Shown here: one piece after another, positions 11,505 through 22,882 of the stretch
How positions within the stretch are numbered: position 1 is the first letter of the stretch
Layout: every line of letters begins with the position of its first letter
Assembly: GCA_023678885.1 (NCBI GenBank)
Contig: CM043001.1
Coordinates: 8,220,092 to 8,284,091, forward strand
Length of the DNA: 64,000 nt
From: Pogostemon cablin
Lineage: Eukaryota; Streptophyta; Magnoliopsida; Lamiales; Lamiaceae
Direction: 5' to 3'
Made by a program: the position numbers and the translations under genes
The notes under the pieces: model-generated
The model's input: the letters and a program-made list of their open reading frames with translations, nothing else
What the model was told of the DNA's origin: nothing
The model's database searches: none

Positions 11505-13168
11505 AACCCCCAAACTTAAAGTGTTGCTCGTCCCCGAGCAACAAAAGAAAAGAAAGAACGAGGAGGGGAATTCACCTAGAATTGAATCAAGATATCAATG
11601 AGATTGAGTCACTTCAAAGCTATTTCAATTCAATCAAAACAAGCGACAAGATATCAATTTAAATGCATACAAATTAAATTTAGGAAATATGCAAGCAAGT
11701 GAGACTTTCACTACTCCTCTCTAGATTTTGTTTTTCACTCTCACACTCAAGGGGTGTATGAGAGAAGTGTATACTCTCAAAAATCAATTCAAATGTATGT
11801 CATTACCATATGCTTGCCAAAGGTCTAAACTCTCTACCACTTGTATGTGTTAATTATTGAATCAAAAAGGTCTTTAATGGGGTTGTAATGTAGGCTCTTT
11901 GGTCTTGGGTAGGAAAATTTAGGAAAAGTAAGCTCAAGATTAGTAGAGAATTTAAATTGATTGATCACTTCAACTCTTATCCTCTCTTTTTCTCTTTTCA
12001 CCTCAAGAAAAATATAATTTTCCATCCAACACACTAACGAACCATTTTTCTTTTTTTTTTCTTCCACTATTGAGTTTTTTTTCCTCTCTTTTCCACAATG
12101 GCTCTCTTTCCATTTTTCTAGTAGAGCTCCTTTATGCTTCTTTTATACAAGCTTCACTCAAATTTTCTTTTCACACAACCTCCATTTTTTTCTTTTTCAT
12201 CTTTTCTCCATCTTTTCTTGCACTTTCATAATTTCTCTCTTTCCAAACTTTCTTGTAAGCTCAATTCAACCACTTCATCCCCATTAAACCTCTACTAATC
12301 AATAAAGGTGATTAGGATATAAAATATTGATAAAAATGGCTAAATTTGTAGGTTGCCAAAGAAATAAGAATAATAAGCTCAAAGGGGCAAACTACGAAAT
12401 AATTTTATTTGGTAGGATTAATTTGGCTAAGTGACTTGTCAACACAAAGATGGCCTTAAATCATTTCCAACAATCTTCACACACATGTAGCTTTAAGAAG
12501 ACACAATGGAAAGTTCTAGAATGCACACAAAAGAATGATGCACACACAAGAAAGGAAAAATCATTTGATTTCATGATTTTAAGGCTCAAAAATCTCACGG
12601 GCCTGTAGTAGTGAAAGAAACACAAAACAAACACAAACCACAACTCAACAAGTACACAAAAAAAAAATCCATCAAGTCACAAGTTCCAACCAAGCATCAT
12701 AGCCTCAAAATTCCTCACAATGAAGCACAAGAGAGCTAAGAAAGATTTTCTCCTTATGAAAAGCAAAAGAAAGCAAGAAAAACACAAAAAAACAAAAACA
12801 ACAAAAAAAGGAGAAAATACGTGCCAAAGAAAAGAGTAAGGACTTAAACATGCGCCGGTGCAATATGATCAAGTAGGAGTTCATTGATGCAATTTTTCTA
12901 ATTCAAACCGTAGAAAAGTCAAGTAACAAAGAGAACATACCCCCAAACTTAAATTAGGCAAAGTCGAATTTAAGTTGAGAAGATATTCGTTACCTCAATT
13001 TGCACCACTCCTTTGCTCTTCAAGGCCAATACCATGGCACCAAACTTTCGTCCCTACAAACACAACCATAAAACAAAAAAAACAAATCAAATAAAAATGT
13101 CCCTATCTTAACACTCAACGAAACCCGAAGTCACAAATACAACTAAATTCCCCGGCAACGACGCCATT
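11505..13168 (-). other. Element B internal region, no coding capacity
   Basis: On the + strand it opens with ACCCCCAAACTTAAA, the complement of the polypurine tract. Next comes a perfect 8-bp hairpin GTTGCTCG/CGAGCAAC with loop TCCC (11523-11542). The rest is T-rich then A-rich low-complexity sequence, ending at the primer-binding site (13150-13166). Frames near 11834 and 12461 have no domain. Confidence 0.75.
13150..13166 (-). other. Element B primer-binding site
   Basis: The minus strand reads TGGCGTCGTTGCCGGGG two bases inside the 5' LTR. It resembles the TGGCGCCGTTGCCGGGGA type common in plant gypsy and LARD elements, usually matched to an Asp tRNA (family knowledge, not tested here). 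Confidence 0.75.
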
Positions 13169-14235
13169 TGATTGGTCGTTAATAGTCCGGGCGACCAAGC
13201 AACAAAATATCAAACGCAAGGGAATTTAGGATTCGTGGCCTTCAAGTTATAGTCTCGTATTAGTTAGGGACGACCGAGAAGAGAGATAATAAAACAAGAA
13301 AAGAAACTAATTACAATATTTTTGGAATTTTCAATGCAAAGGAAATCTTCATGATGCAATTCAAATGGATCAATCATGTAACACATCTAATTGCCTCCCA
13401 ATTTAAGCTATCATAGTAAGAGCGATCACTATTTTCACCTAAACTCTCTCTCGAGATGAAGAGGATGTAGGCCCTTACAAAGACCCCAAAGTAGCACATA
13501 GGATCGATACCATAGCGAACACCTCCCAATAGATACTAATTACACGTACGAGTTCCCTAAAAGGTACTAAATCATAGGTAATATTCCCTTTTTAGGTACT
13601 ATGAATTCACTAAGGTTGGGTTCCCCTCACTAGATTAATTGACCTCTCGATCTAACCTCTCTAGTGTCCACTTATGTAGTTCAAAACATGAGAGGTCGTC
13701 TCCAACTCTTCCCACATTAATCCACATAACCCACATGATGAAATGATTAAATTAATTCCTAAAACATATAATTGAACTCTCGTTCTAACCACATGCACTA
13801 GATAATTAACCACACAAATCAAACATATAGATTAAACAATTAAGCATCCATAAATGAAACTAATCAAAGTTGGGATTGCAATTTAAATAATATCACAAAT
13901 TAATCCATAATCTAAACATCACTTAAATATCCAAAACATAGAAAATAAAAAGATAATAAGTAGGATTAGATTACACCTTAATGAAGTTTTACATCCATGA
14001 GGATCATCCTTTCCTTGGTGTCCACACCTTCTTGGAAAACAATAAAATCCTAATCTAGAAAAAATATTTAAACTACGGACGGATCCCTCACCCCAAAAGG
14101 GGGAGGGATCTCAACTATAGAGATCTTAAAAATCTCTCCTTAACTATTGAATCTAATGATTCAATTTAATGGAATTTAATGGGTGAGAATTGATCAATGG
14201 TGGCTTTCATGGAAGAGGGTATTTATAGTAGTAAG

Positions 14236-15437
14236 TGTTGGCAATTGGATCGTGCGGTTCAACGTGATCTGTTAGGATTAACAGGCAAACAAATCAGCGG
14301 AAGCGAAAATAATATTTACCGTACTTCTGGGTTGATGTAGAGGATGAACCGTTGCAGAGAACCACCTCTCAATCTTCTGCTGTATGTCCCAAGTCGAATC
14401 CTGCTGTTGTGTGGGCAACAATCCGCAGGATTCTCTCAATCTGCTCCTATTATTTTCTAACTGTCAAATGAGGCACTGACTTTTGGTTAACAGGAGCTGA
14501 GATGACTTATATAGTTGGGCTACAGCAGGGACCAGGAGGAGAAATTGGGCTGGGCCTCAATTGAATTTAATTAACCAAGCTTAGCCCAAAGCTTTTAATT
14601 AAATCCAATAATAATAATATAGTCCACTAAAATATTATTACTGCACTACCCGTCCAATCCCAAAATTATGTTATGGGCTCCTTCTTATTATAAGCCCGAT
14701 GGTCTCCCCATGTTTAAGAAATACAATGTCCATTAATTAATTAACTTACTGACAACTCAAATTAATTAATATCTCATCCGAGAGTAGTACCACTCAACCT
14801 TATTATCATGCCGGAAATTAATCCACTTGCAAGATTTACATGATAAACCTTATGAGCTCCTCAAGGGGACATCATCAACCTATGTCGGACATGGATTCCT
14901 TCTACAATCAACAGCACACCATAGAGACAGCATTACTTCCCAACTCACCGAGTATATTGATTTAATACTTTTAAATCTCACCCATTGATGAATCAAAGAA
15001 ATACATACTGCCCTACGTGTCGAGGTTATTGTATAGGGATTAAGAGCACGAACTTCCATAATAACAGAGATCAAGTTCTACTATATAGTCAGTATAAGAA
15101 GAACAATCTCAAGCGGTCCTGCTCAATACATACAAGTGCACTAATGTGATTCTATAGCCAAGACAAGCTAATACCAAACCACACTACAATCATACCGATA
15201 GAGAGTCCTCGTCTATCTCAGTTGTGAGCATCTGTTTATACTTTATAAGGAAACCGATAATATGATCTTATGCGTGTTGTCGCACAACATATTATCTATA
15301 GTATAAAGTGAATGGACTATTGCATCATGCATATAAAATAAATTATAAGATGTAATCATTTGATCAATGATTCTCATTTCAAAAATTGTTATGACATTGT
15401 TCATACTAAAGCTAGACTTTTAGTATACAATCCAACA
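14236..15437 (-). repeat. Element C 3' LTR
   Basis: 1202 bp. The inside flank ATCTCTCACTTATAC is the complement of a short polypurine tract (AAGTGAGAGAT). A minus-strand frame at 14880-15074 recurs in the other LTR and is not a gene. Confidence 0.9.
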
Positions 15438-18400
15438 ATCTCTCACTTATACTAAAAGACTATGCTGTCATGTCTTCTGCCATACATCTGATTCCTACTC
15501 CCACTACACGACCATTAAAAACTCTCGCCTTAAGGTCCTTGTAAATGGTTTACTAGGTCATCATCCGATGCAATCTAGGCGACAACAACCTTCCCCTCAT
15601 CATACGATTTCTCGTAACAGGTGGTACTCGCGCTCCATGTGTTTAATTGCCTTATGGACTTATGATTTCTTCAAGTTTGCAACTGCACCAATATCATCAA
15701 TGTAAATTATGATTACCTTGGGCAAACTTAGAAACACTTCAAAGTCCATCATGAAGTCTCTAGAGTCATATAGATACTTTGGCAGCCTTATAGGCTCCAA
15801 TTTATCATCTTTCCATGATGGAGTCCGGAGTCTGAAATATATTTCTATATAACACTCCTCCACATTATGACTCTACTTCCTAAAATTAAACACATAACCT
15901 TTGAGGAGAATTTACTACCGTCCAATCTGACTAAAAAATCCGAATCTACGTAATCCACAAGAAGCAGTGAATCTGTCCAGTATGTCCATATATAATTTTC
16001 AGTCCTTCTCAGGCACTTTATAAATGTCTTACCACAGTTCATCATTCTTGTTCCGGGTTACGTTGATACCCACTGTTCATGCATTCAGCAAAACAGATAT
16101 CCAACATCGTTCATAGCATTCCTTAGATTAAGCTTCCTTATTCGCCGAAGCATAAGGAACCGCTTTCATCCTCTTTATCTTCTTCTTGTGTCTCAAAGAC
16201 ACATTCACTTAGATAAATTTACATGCTAAACGAGTATGGACTATATCATTTTATGAAACTTGAGATAAGCATAATATCCTTTCTTTGATCCGTATTACCG
16301 TGATCAAAAGGATATATTTTGCCTTTCTTAAGTCCTTCATCTCTACCGCTTTATTTACCATACCCATACGCCCGATAATACTCTTTCATTGTCTCCAATG
16401 AGCAAGATACCATCTACATATAGTCCAAGAAATACCACCACGTTTCCGTCACTCTTTACAACACACAAGACTCATCCGCTCATTGATTTAAATCCATGCC
16501 ACTGGATTACCTAATCAAAACAGATGCTTCACGAACTTAAAGCTTGCTTTAGTCCATCGCTGGACAATTTTAAGCTTACTATCAAAATGCTATTAGTATT
16601 TTGCAATGAATCACTCTGGTTGCTTCACATAGATGTTTTCCTCAAGACTTCCACTCAGGAAAGCTGTCTTGACATCTATTTGCTGTTCCTCATAGCAGCA
16701 ATAAATAAAAGAATCCGGATCAATATAAGCATAGCTACCAGTGAACATGTTTCCTCATAATCGAACCATTTCTTTCTGAGTACACCTTTTCGCAACAAGC
16801 TTTGCTTCCAAGGTTTTCACCTTTCTTTATGATCCTCTTTTATTTCCTATGACCACTTGCAATGGCTTTTACACCATTTTAGTGATCCTTCAAGCTCCAG
16901 ACTTAATTTAGAATCCATAGATTCTATTTCAACATACATTGCAACTTACTAAGATTCCGCATTTTAATCTTGTAGTGCTACGTCGTATTCGTGGGACAAT
17001 ACCATGTTTACTAGGGACCAAGTCTCACGACTCTCCCAAAACATATATCTTAGGGTAGTTAAACAACCCTCCCACTATGATAAGGCATTACATGTAATTG
17101 TGTATCAGACGTGACACGCGTTGCAGTTTACCTTGTGGTATATCCTCTTGTACACTTGGTACTTTAACTTTGTGTTTTCCTCTCACTTACTTTAGAACAA
17201 CTCATACATGGGTTTGTGATTTATTACATAGTCCTTTTCCAAAAAATCCAGTGTTTGTGTTGACAATCACCCTTCGATCTTTTGGACTAAATAAATCACC
17301 CTCCATTTTTCTAGGATATCCCATATACAGACAAATGTTTCACGAATTACTGTATCTAGGGCATATCCATAAAATGAATTTAATTATTCCAAATAATTCA
17401 TCATCTATCTAATCATAACCATAAGAGCCTTATTCCTTCTATCCACCACACCATTCAGTTTGGGGCATACCCGGTGTAGCTAACTTGAGATTTAATCTCA
17501 ACTTCTGATCAATAGCTCCTAACTATCCCAAGAGGTATTCGCCATCATGATTGAATCGTAATGACTTAATATATTTTCCATGACGCTTCACTGTACCAGC
17601 CTTACAATTCTTGAATTAATCAAAGAACTTAGACATGCAGTGCATCATATAAATATATTGGTTTCCAGAATAATCTTCAAATATTCATAACCACCTCTCG
17701 TTTGGATAATATTAGGTTCGCTTGAACTAGAATGAACTAATTCCAACATATATATCTTTGGCTCTACACCCCACAGCCTTGAAAAGGCAGTTAATCATTT
17801 TTACTTCCAAGCAAGACTCGCAAGTCCGATAGTTTCCACTTCAGATAAACCTTACGATCTATCGGCTATCAATTTTTGAATCCTACCTAAGTAAAATGAA
17901 CTAATCTTAGATGCCAAATGTATGTTTTAGTTCTTCTCCGAAGGTTCCTTTCTCTTACTAATATTAGAAGATGCATTTTTTAATTACTATTTATTGCATC
18001 TGTGGGATGTACATGATTCAAGAGTATACTTTTTATCCGCCAACGTACTTTAAAGGATTATAGCCTCATTCCTCATTACTATGACCATGTCATTTAAATG
18101 AAATGAAGTATCCATCCGTTAATGCATAGAAACCGAAATTAAATTCTTTCTATGAAACGTACGTAAAGTCTATTTCTCATAATCAATAGTTTATTCTTAT
18201 CATGAGATAAATAAACAACTCCCACTGCAATAGCCACTATCTTTGTAGTTTTACCCATGTTATTAACAATCTTATCCTTACTCAGTGATAAACATTTAGT
18301 GATTCCAGTATCTACATACTTCGTGTCAGTAGATGCCATCACTAATCATGTTTAAACCATTAGTAAATAAGATATTAAACTTGTTCACATCATGATGAAA

Positions 18401-18760
18401 AATGGCTTTCTTTTGCCACATGTTTTGTTAGAAGTTTCCCACCATATACAACCTCTCGTATTTCAGGTAGAACTTGCTCAAAACATCCAGGCAAATTGTG
18501 AAGAATAAATTGATTTAGGTTTCCCTTTCAATTTCTATTCCAAGCTTTTCCAATTCATTCATCAATTCAACCATGATCTTCTACCTTTTAATTTACTCAA
18601 GTATCCGAAGAGTTACATGAGATCATCATATTTCTATGAACCTCTCATCTCTTCACTAGAGACTTTAATAGGCATCATGAGACGTCCTTTGTGAGAATAC
18701 ACATGTATTTTCTTAAGCAGTAATTTTCAAAATCAAGATTCTTTTCTAATCAATTAATTT
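15438..18760 (-). pseudogene. Element C gag-pol relics
   Basis: Only scattered copia motifs survive. An RT segment near 16625-16690 reads DVKTAFLSGSLEENIYV (minus strand), soon followed by a stop. An RNase H segment near 15850-16045 holds YVDSDF and a degraded SGYVFTLGG-like stretch. A gag-like piece near 18450-18720 reads MVELMNELEKLGIEIE. Stops and frameshifts break every domain, so no product is expected. In the family this polyprotein makes capsid, protease, integrase, RT and RNase H. Small + strand frames here (for example 17098-17412) are shadows. Confidence 0.75.
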
Positions 18761-21217
18761 TGGACGAGTAAATATAATTTCTTTTAGTTAACAATTAGTG
18801 AAATAAAACCATTCGAAATTCAGAGAATCACAAATAGATTTACCGATCAAATCTTCGAATTTTATTCTTTTATATTGATTTCCTCAAAACAATATAAAAT
18901 AAAATTCACCGACATCTCAAGCACCGTGAGTCTGCAAGCCACGATAGTGTGGACGTTTACAAACCCAAACATTTACAAGAGAAGGTTTTACCCATTAATT
19001 TCAATTGTCAACCTAACTTTATGACAAAATAATTAATAGTCGGTTCCTCTTTAGCCATGCAAATAAAAGCAGTGACTCCGATGGGGAGGATACTTATTAT
19101 TTACATCTAAGTGTACACCATTATTTGACCCCAAGTCCGCGGCCCAAGCTTATGTGCCTTACAGATAGAGAAGTGCACACGCGCTCGGATAACTTCCTAC
19201 AGTCATCAATTACAAGTTTGTACCAGTGAACCGCATATAAACTCATCCGATAGGGAGGAAGGTCTATGCCAACGCGCAAGTTCATATGCATCACATTACA
19301 AACGTAATTATTTAATGAAGTCTGTTCTAGCAATCCATGAATAAAACTCATCCGATGGGGAGGAAGGCTCTAATGCCGACGCGCAAGTCTATTCACATTG
19401 CTTAACAAACCAATAATGGAGGCCGCGGGAATTTATTACCAATCCCCTCTCCCACTTAGTTATTTAATTACCGAGGGTTTTTAACATGCATATAATATTC
19501 TAGAATAAAATATACAACTAAGACATGCTTCTATTAATAGCAATTTAAATAAGTAAATCACATAGAACATGCCTTACATATATAACAATTAATTGTCAAG
19601 TTAAAACAATTAAATCAGTTATATATCATAATTAATTGCATAAATGGTGGATCAATTAATTGGGCCCAAGAGCAACAAATAAGCACAAAATGAGCAGCAG
19701 ATTAAATAATTAATCAAGCCCATTATCCATGGCCCATAATCTTAGCCCAAAATCAAATTAAGTCCACCAAGCCCACTAGCACAAAATTAGTCCATTAATA
19801 AAATTAATTTATCATGCTTGGCCCATTAACCACAATTAATTAAAAAGATGCAGCAATAAAAGCCCAGCAGCCCAAAACACATTTTAATTAAATTGGACTC
19901 ATAAGCCCAACAACCAAATTAAAATAAATTGAGCCAGCCTTTTATATATTACTGAATTGGGCCCTTTAATAAAACCATCAGCCCATGATCTAGAGAATCA
20001 AGCCCAAATACACCTCAATTAAAATAGGGCCCAACAGCCCAATATCCTTTTAATTAAGATTTGGGCCCAAATCCCATTCAACAAACTGCAGCCTATCCAA
20101 CCATAAACAAGGCCCAACTTCACAACATGCCCACATCATATGCTCGGTCCATCAGCCCAACACCATGCTACCCTAAAACTGCCAGCCGCAAGCGTTAGCC
20201 CTCACTGCCGTCCGCCTTCTCCTCCCGGTGGCCGTCCCCACAGCCAAACGGCCTCTCGCCGACAGCCAATCCTGCTGCTGCTCGCACATGCCAGCCATCA
20301 CTGGCAAAACAAGCCGCCGCTGCCGCCCACTGAGCAACAGCGCCGCCGCCATCCTAGTCGCCACCTTCCGCCGCTCGCCGCTGCTGCTCAAGGACAACAC
20401 AGGCAGGCGCCAACCAGGCGCGATGGGAGGCCAGAGCAGACGCACCGTCAGTAAGCCTCGAGCGGCATCGATCGTCGAAGACCCCTGACGGCCCTACCAG
20501 ATTCGCGCCGCCAGCAACGACAACGCCCAATCTTCCTCTCTGGGCGTCCGATGCGCGTCGCCGATTTGCTCCGATCCGATCTGGATCGGACTCTCTCAGA
20601 TCTGCAAAATGTGACACTCCGGCGAGACGCAACGGAGTTCTACGCCGCCGCGCGGCCGAGTGGCCGTGCACAACTCACACTCCAATCCTCGTCGCAGAGG
20701 ATTACCCACTGGACCCAGCCGAAGCCACCGGGCATAGAAAATCGGCGCTGGTCAGTTATCCGTCACCTCCAGTGCCGCCCAGACACCGCCGTGTTTTTGC
20801 CATTTCCAGTACCGCCGTGACAGATCGATCCAGCAGACCATGCCTGCCGCCATCGCTTTCGATTTCCAGAGACCACGCACCGCCGTCACTCGTATTAGTC
20901 AGTGCCTGACTGATCCGTACGTAACCTCTAATATTCAAGCGCCGCCGGATGCACACCCATGGAGCAGTGTGTGCGTCGTGATAAAAAGATTACAGTTGAC
21001 TTTTCATGGTGTATATGATAAGTGTGTACAGTGTATACAACCAAAGAAAAATACACAACAGCATATCACAACAGTAGATCATCAAGCAATATGCGATTAC
21101 AAAGATAATACTTTAATCACATATTTTCTGGGTTGATAAACATGTTTTTAATACAGATTATATCACATAATCACATAAAATCCAACCTTACGATTCACGT
21201 ATCACCACGAAACCAAC
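18761..21217 (-). other. Element C long leader, TGGGC-rich then GC-rich
   Basis: In element orientation, the part next to the primer-binding site (about 20140-20970) is GC-rich with many CCGCC/GCCGC words. The next part (about 19640-20160) is AT-rich and studded with TGGGC/TTGGGCC motifs. A segment near 19470-19560 matches element D near 55900-56007. Overlapping frames in the GC-rich part lack domains. Family leaders of this kind are untranslated; I infer the same here. Confidence 0.6.
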
Positions 21218-21229
21218 GCTCTGATACCA
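21218..21229 (-). other. Element C primer-binding site (initiator Met tRNA type)
   Basis: The minus strand reads TGGTATCAGAGC two bases inside the 5' LTR. This is the classic copia primer site complementary to the 3' end of initiator methionine tRNA. Confidence 0.9.
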
Positions 21230-21231
21230 AT

Positions 21232-22501
21232 TGTTGGAAATTGGATCGTGCGGTTCAACGTGATCCATTAGGATTAACAGGCAAACAAATCAGCGGAAGC
21301 GAAAATAATGTTTACCGTACTTCTGGATTGATCCGTTAGGATTAACAGGCAAACAAATCAGCGGAAGCAAAAATAATGTTTACCGTACTTCTGGGTTGAT
21401 GTAGAGGATGAACCGTTGCAGAGAACCACCTCTCAATCTTCTGCTGTATGTCCCAAGTCGAATCCTGCTGTTGTGTGGGCAACAATCCGCAGGATTCTCT
21501 CAATCTGCTCCTATTCTTTTCTAACTGTCAAATGAGGCACTGACTTTTGGTTAACAGGAGCTGAGATGACTTATATAGTTGGGCTACAGCAGGGACCAGG
21601 AGGAGAAATTGGGCTGGGTCTCAATTGAATTTAATTAACCAAGCTTAGCCCAAAGCTTTTAATTAAATCCAATAATAATAATATAGTCCACTAAAATATT
21701 ATTACTGCACTACCCGTCCAATCCCAAAATTATGTTCTGGACTCCTTCTTATTATAAGCCCAATGGTCTCCCCATGTTTAAGAAATACAATGTCCATTAA
21801 TTAATTAAGTTACTGACAACTCAAATTAATTAATATCTCATCCGAGAGTAGTACCACTCAACCTTATTATCATGCCGGAAATTAATTCACTTACAAGATT
21901 TACATGATAAACCTTATGAGCTCCTCAAGGGAACATCATCAACCTATGTCGGACATGGATTCCTTCTACAATCAACAGCACACCATAGAGACAACACTAC
22001 TTCCCAACTCACTGAGTATATTGATATAATACTTTTAAATCTCACCCATTGATGAATCAAAGAAATACATACTGCCCTACGTGTCGAGGTTATTGTATAG
22101 GGATTAAGAGCACGAACTTCCATAATAACAGAGATCAAGTTCTACTATATAGTCAGTATAAGAAGAACGATCTCAAGCGGTCCTGCTCAATACACACAAG
22201 TGCACTAATGTGATTCTATAGCCAAGACAAGCTAATACCAAACCACACTACAACCATACCGATAGAGAGTCCCCGTCTATCTCAGTTGTGAGCATCTGTT
22301 TATACTTTATAAGGAAACCGATAATATGATCTTCTGCGTGTTGTCGCACAACATATTATCTACAGTATAAAGTGAATGAACTATTGCATCATGCATATAA
22401 AATAAATTATAAGATGCAATCATTTGATCAATGATTCTCATTTCAAAAATTGTTATGACATTGTTCATACTAAAGCTAGACTTTTAGTATACAATCCAAC
22501 A
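21232..22501 (-). repeat. Element C 5' LTR with internal 68-bp duplication
   Basis: 1270 bp, 68 bp longer than its partner. The segment GGATTAACAGGCAAACAAAT through CCGTACTTCTGG occurs twice in tandem at about 21265-21400 but once in the left LTR. Otherwise the two LTRs are close, roughly 25 differences by eye. Confidence 0.9.
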
Positions 22502-22882
22502 GTAAGGATGAGAGAAATTTGAGTGAGTTTTCAATGTGGGACAAGTGGGTTCATATAGTGGTAGAGTGAGAGGAATTTGTAGTAAGTAATCAATGTGGGA
22601 TAATTTAGCTCATGGGACCAAAAATGGGATTTATAACAAAATTTTCTTTGGCCCGTTCTTGCTCGTTTCAACTCCAAATCGAGCTCCGTTTTCTCCCACA
22701 TCTTCCTCTTCACTTGTAGAATCCATTTTTATCAAAATCACCAATTTTTCTGCAAAAATAAATAAAAATACCTTTCTCCAAATAATCAAGCAATTAATAG
22801 TATTTTTATTAAAATCATGCTCAATTATTAAATTAAAGCCACAAAAATCCACTTAAAATCTAGGTGAATTTCACAACGATCA

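Larger units (their letters stand above)
14236..22501 (-). mobile_element. Element C: decayed Ty1-copia nested in B's LTR
   Basis: Ends are TGTTGGCAATTGG and ACAATCCAACA, with TSD GTAAG at 14231-14235 and 22502-22506. The LTRs are 14236-15437 and 21232-22501. The minus-strand primer-binding site TGGTATCAGAGC matches initiator-Met tRNA usage. The interior shows copia gag, RT and RNase H remnants, heavily mutated, plus a long GC-rich leader. About 8.3 kb. Element D at 52803 belongs to the same family. Confidence 0.92.
10061..22882 (-). mobile_element. Element B: non-coding LARD-like LTR retrotransposon nested in A
   Basis: Termini are TGATTGGTCG and CACAACGATCA. The left LTR is 10061-11504. 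The right LTR starts at 13169 and is itself split by element C, ending at 22882. The internal region 11505-13168 has no recognisable gag or pol. The primer-binding site TGGCGTCGTTGCCGGGG and polypurine tract AAGTTTGGGGGTT place it on the minus strand and look gypsy-like. It is therefore a non-autonomous derivative that would need proteins from another element. Confidence 0.9.
13169..22882 (-). repeat. Element B 5' LTR, split by element C
   Basis: The pieces 13169-14235 and 22507-22882 sum to 1443 bp, equal to the other LTR within one base. The split falls in GTATTTATAGTAGTAAG. Confidence 0.9.

Noticed and set aside
20140..21339. Overlapping GC-rich frames on both strands
   Set aside because: They lie in the untranslated leader and LTR edge of element C and have no domain.
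11153..22856. Matching pairs of short frames at 11153-11478/22531-22856 and 14880/21944
   Set aside because: They are the two LTRs of elements B and C; no protein features.
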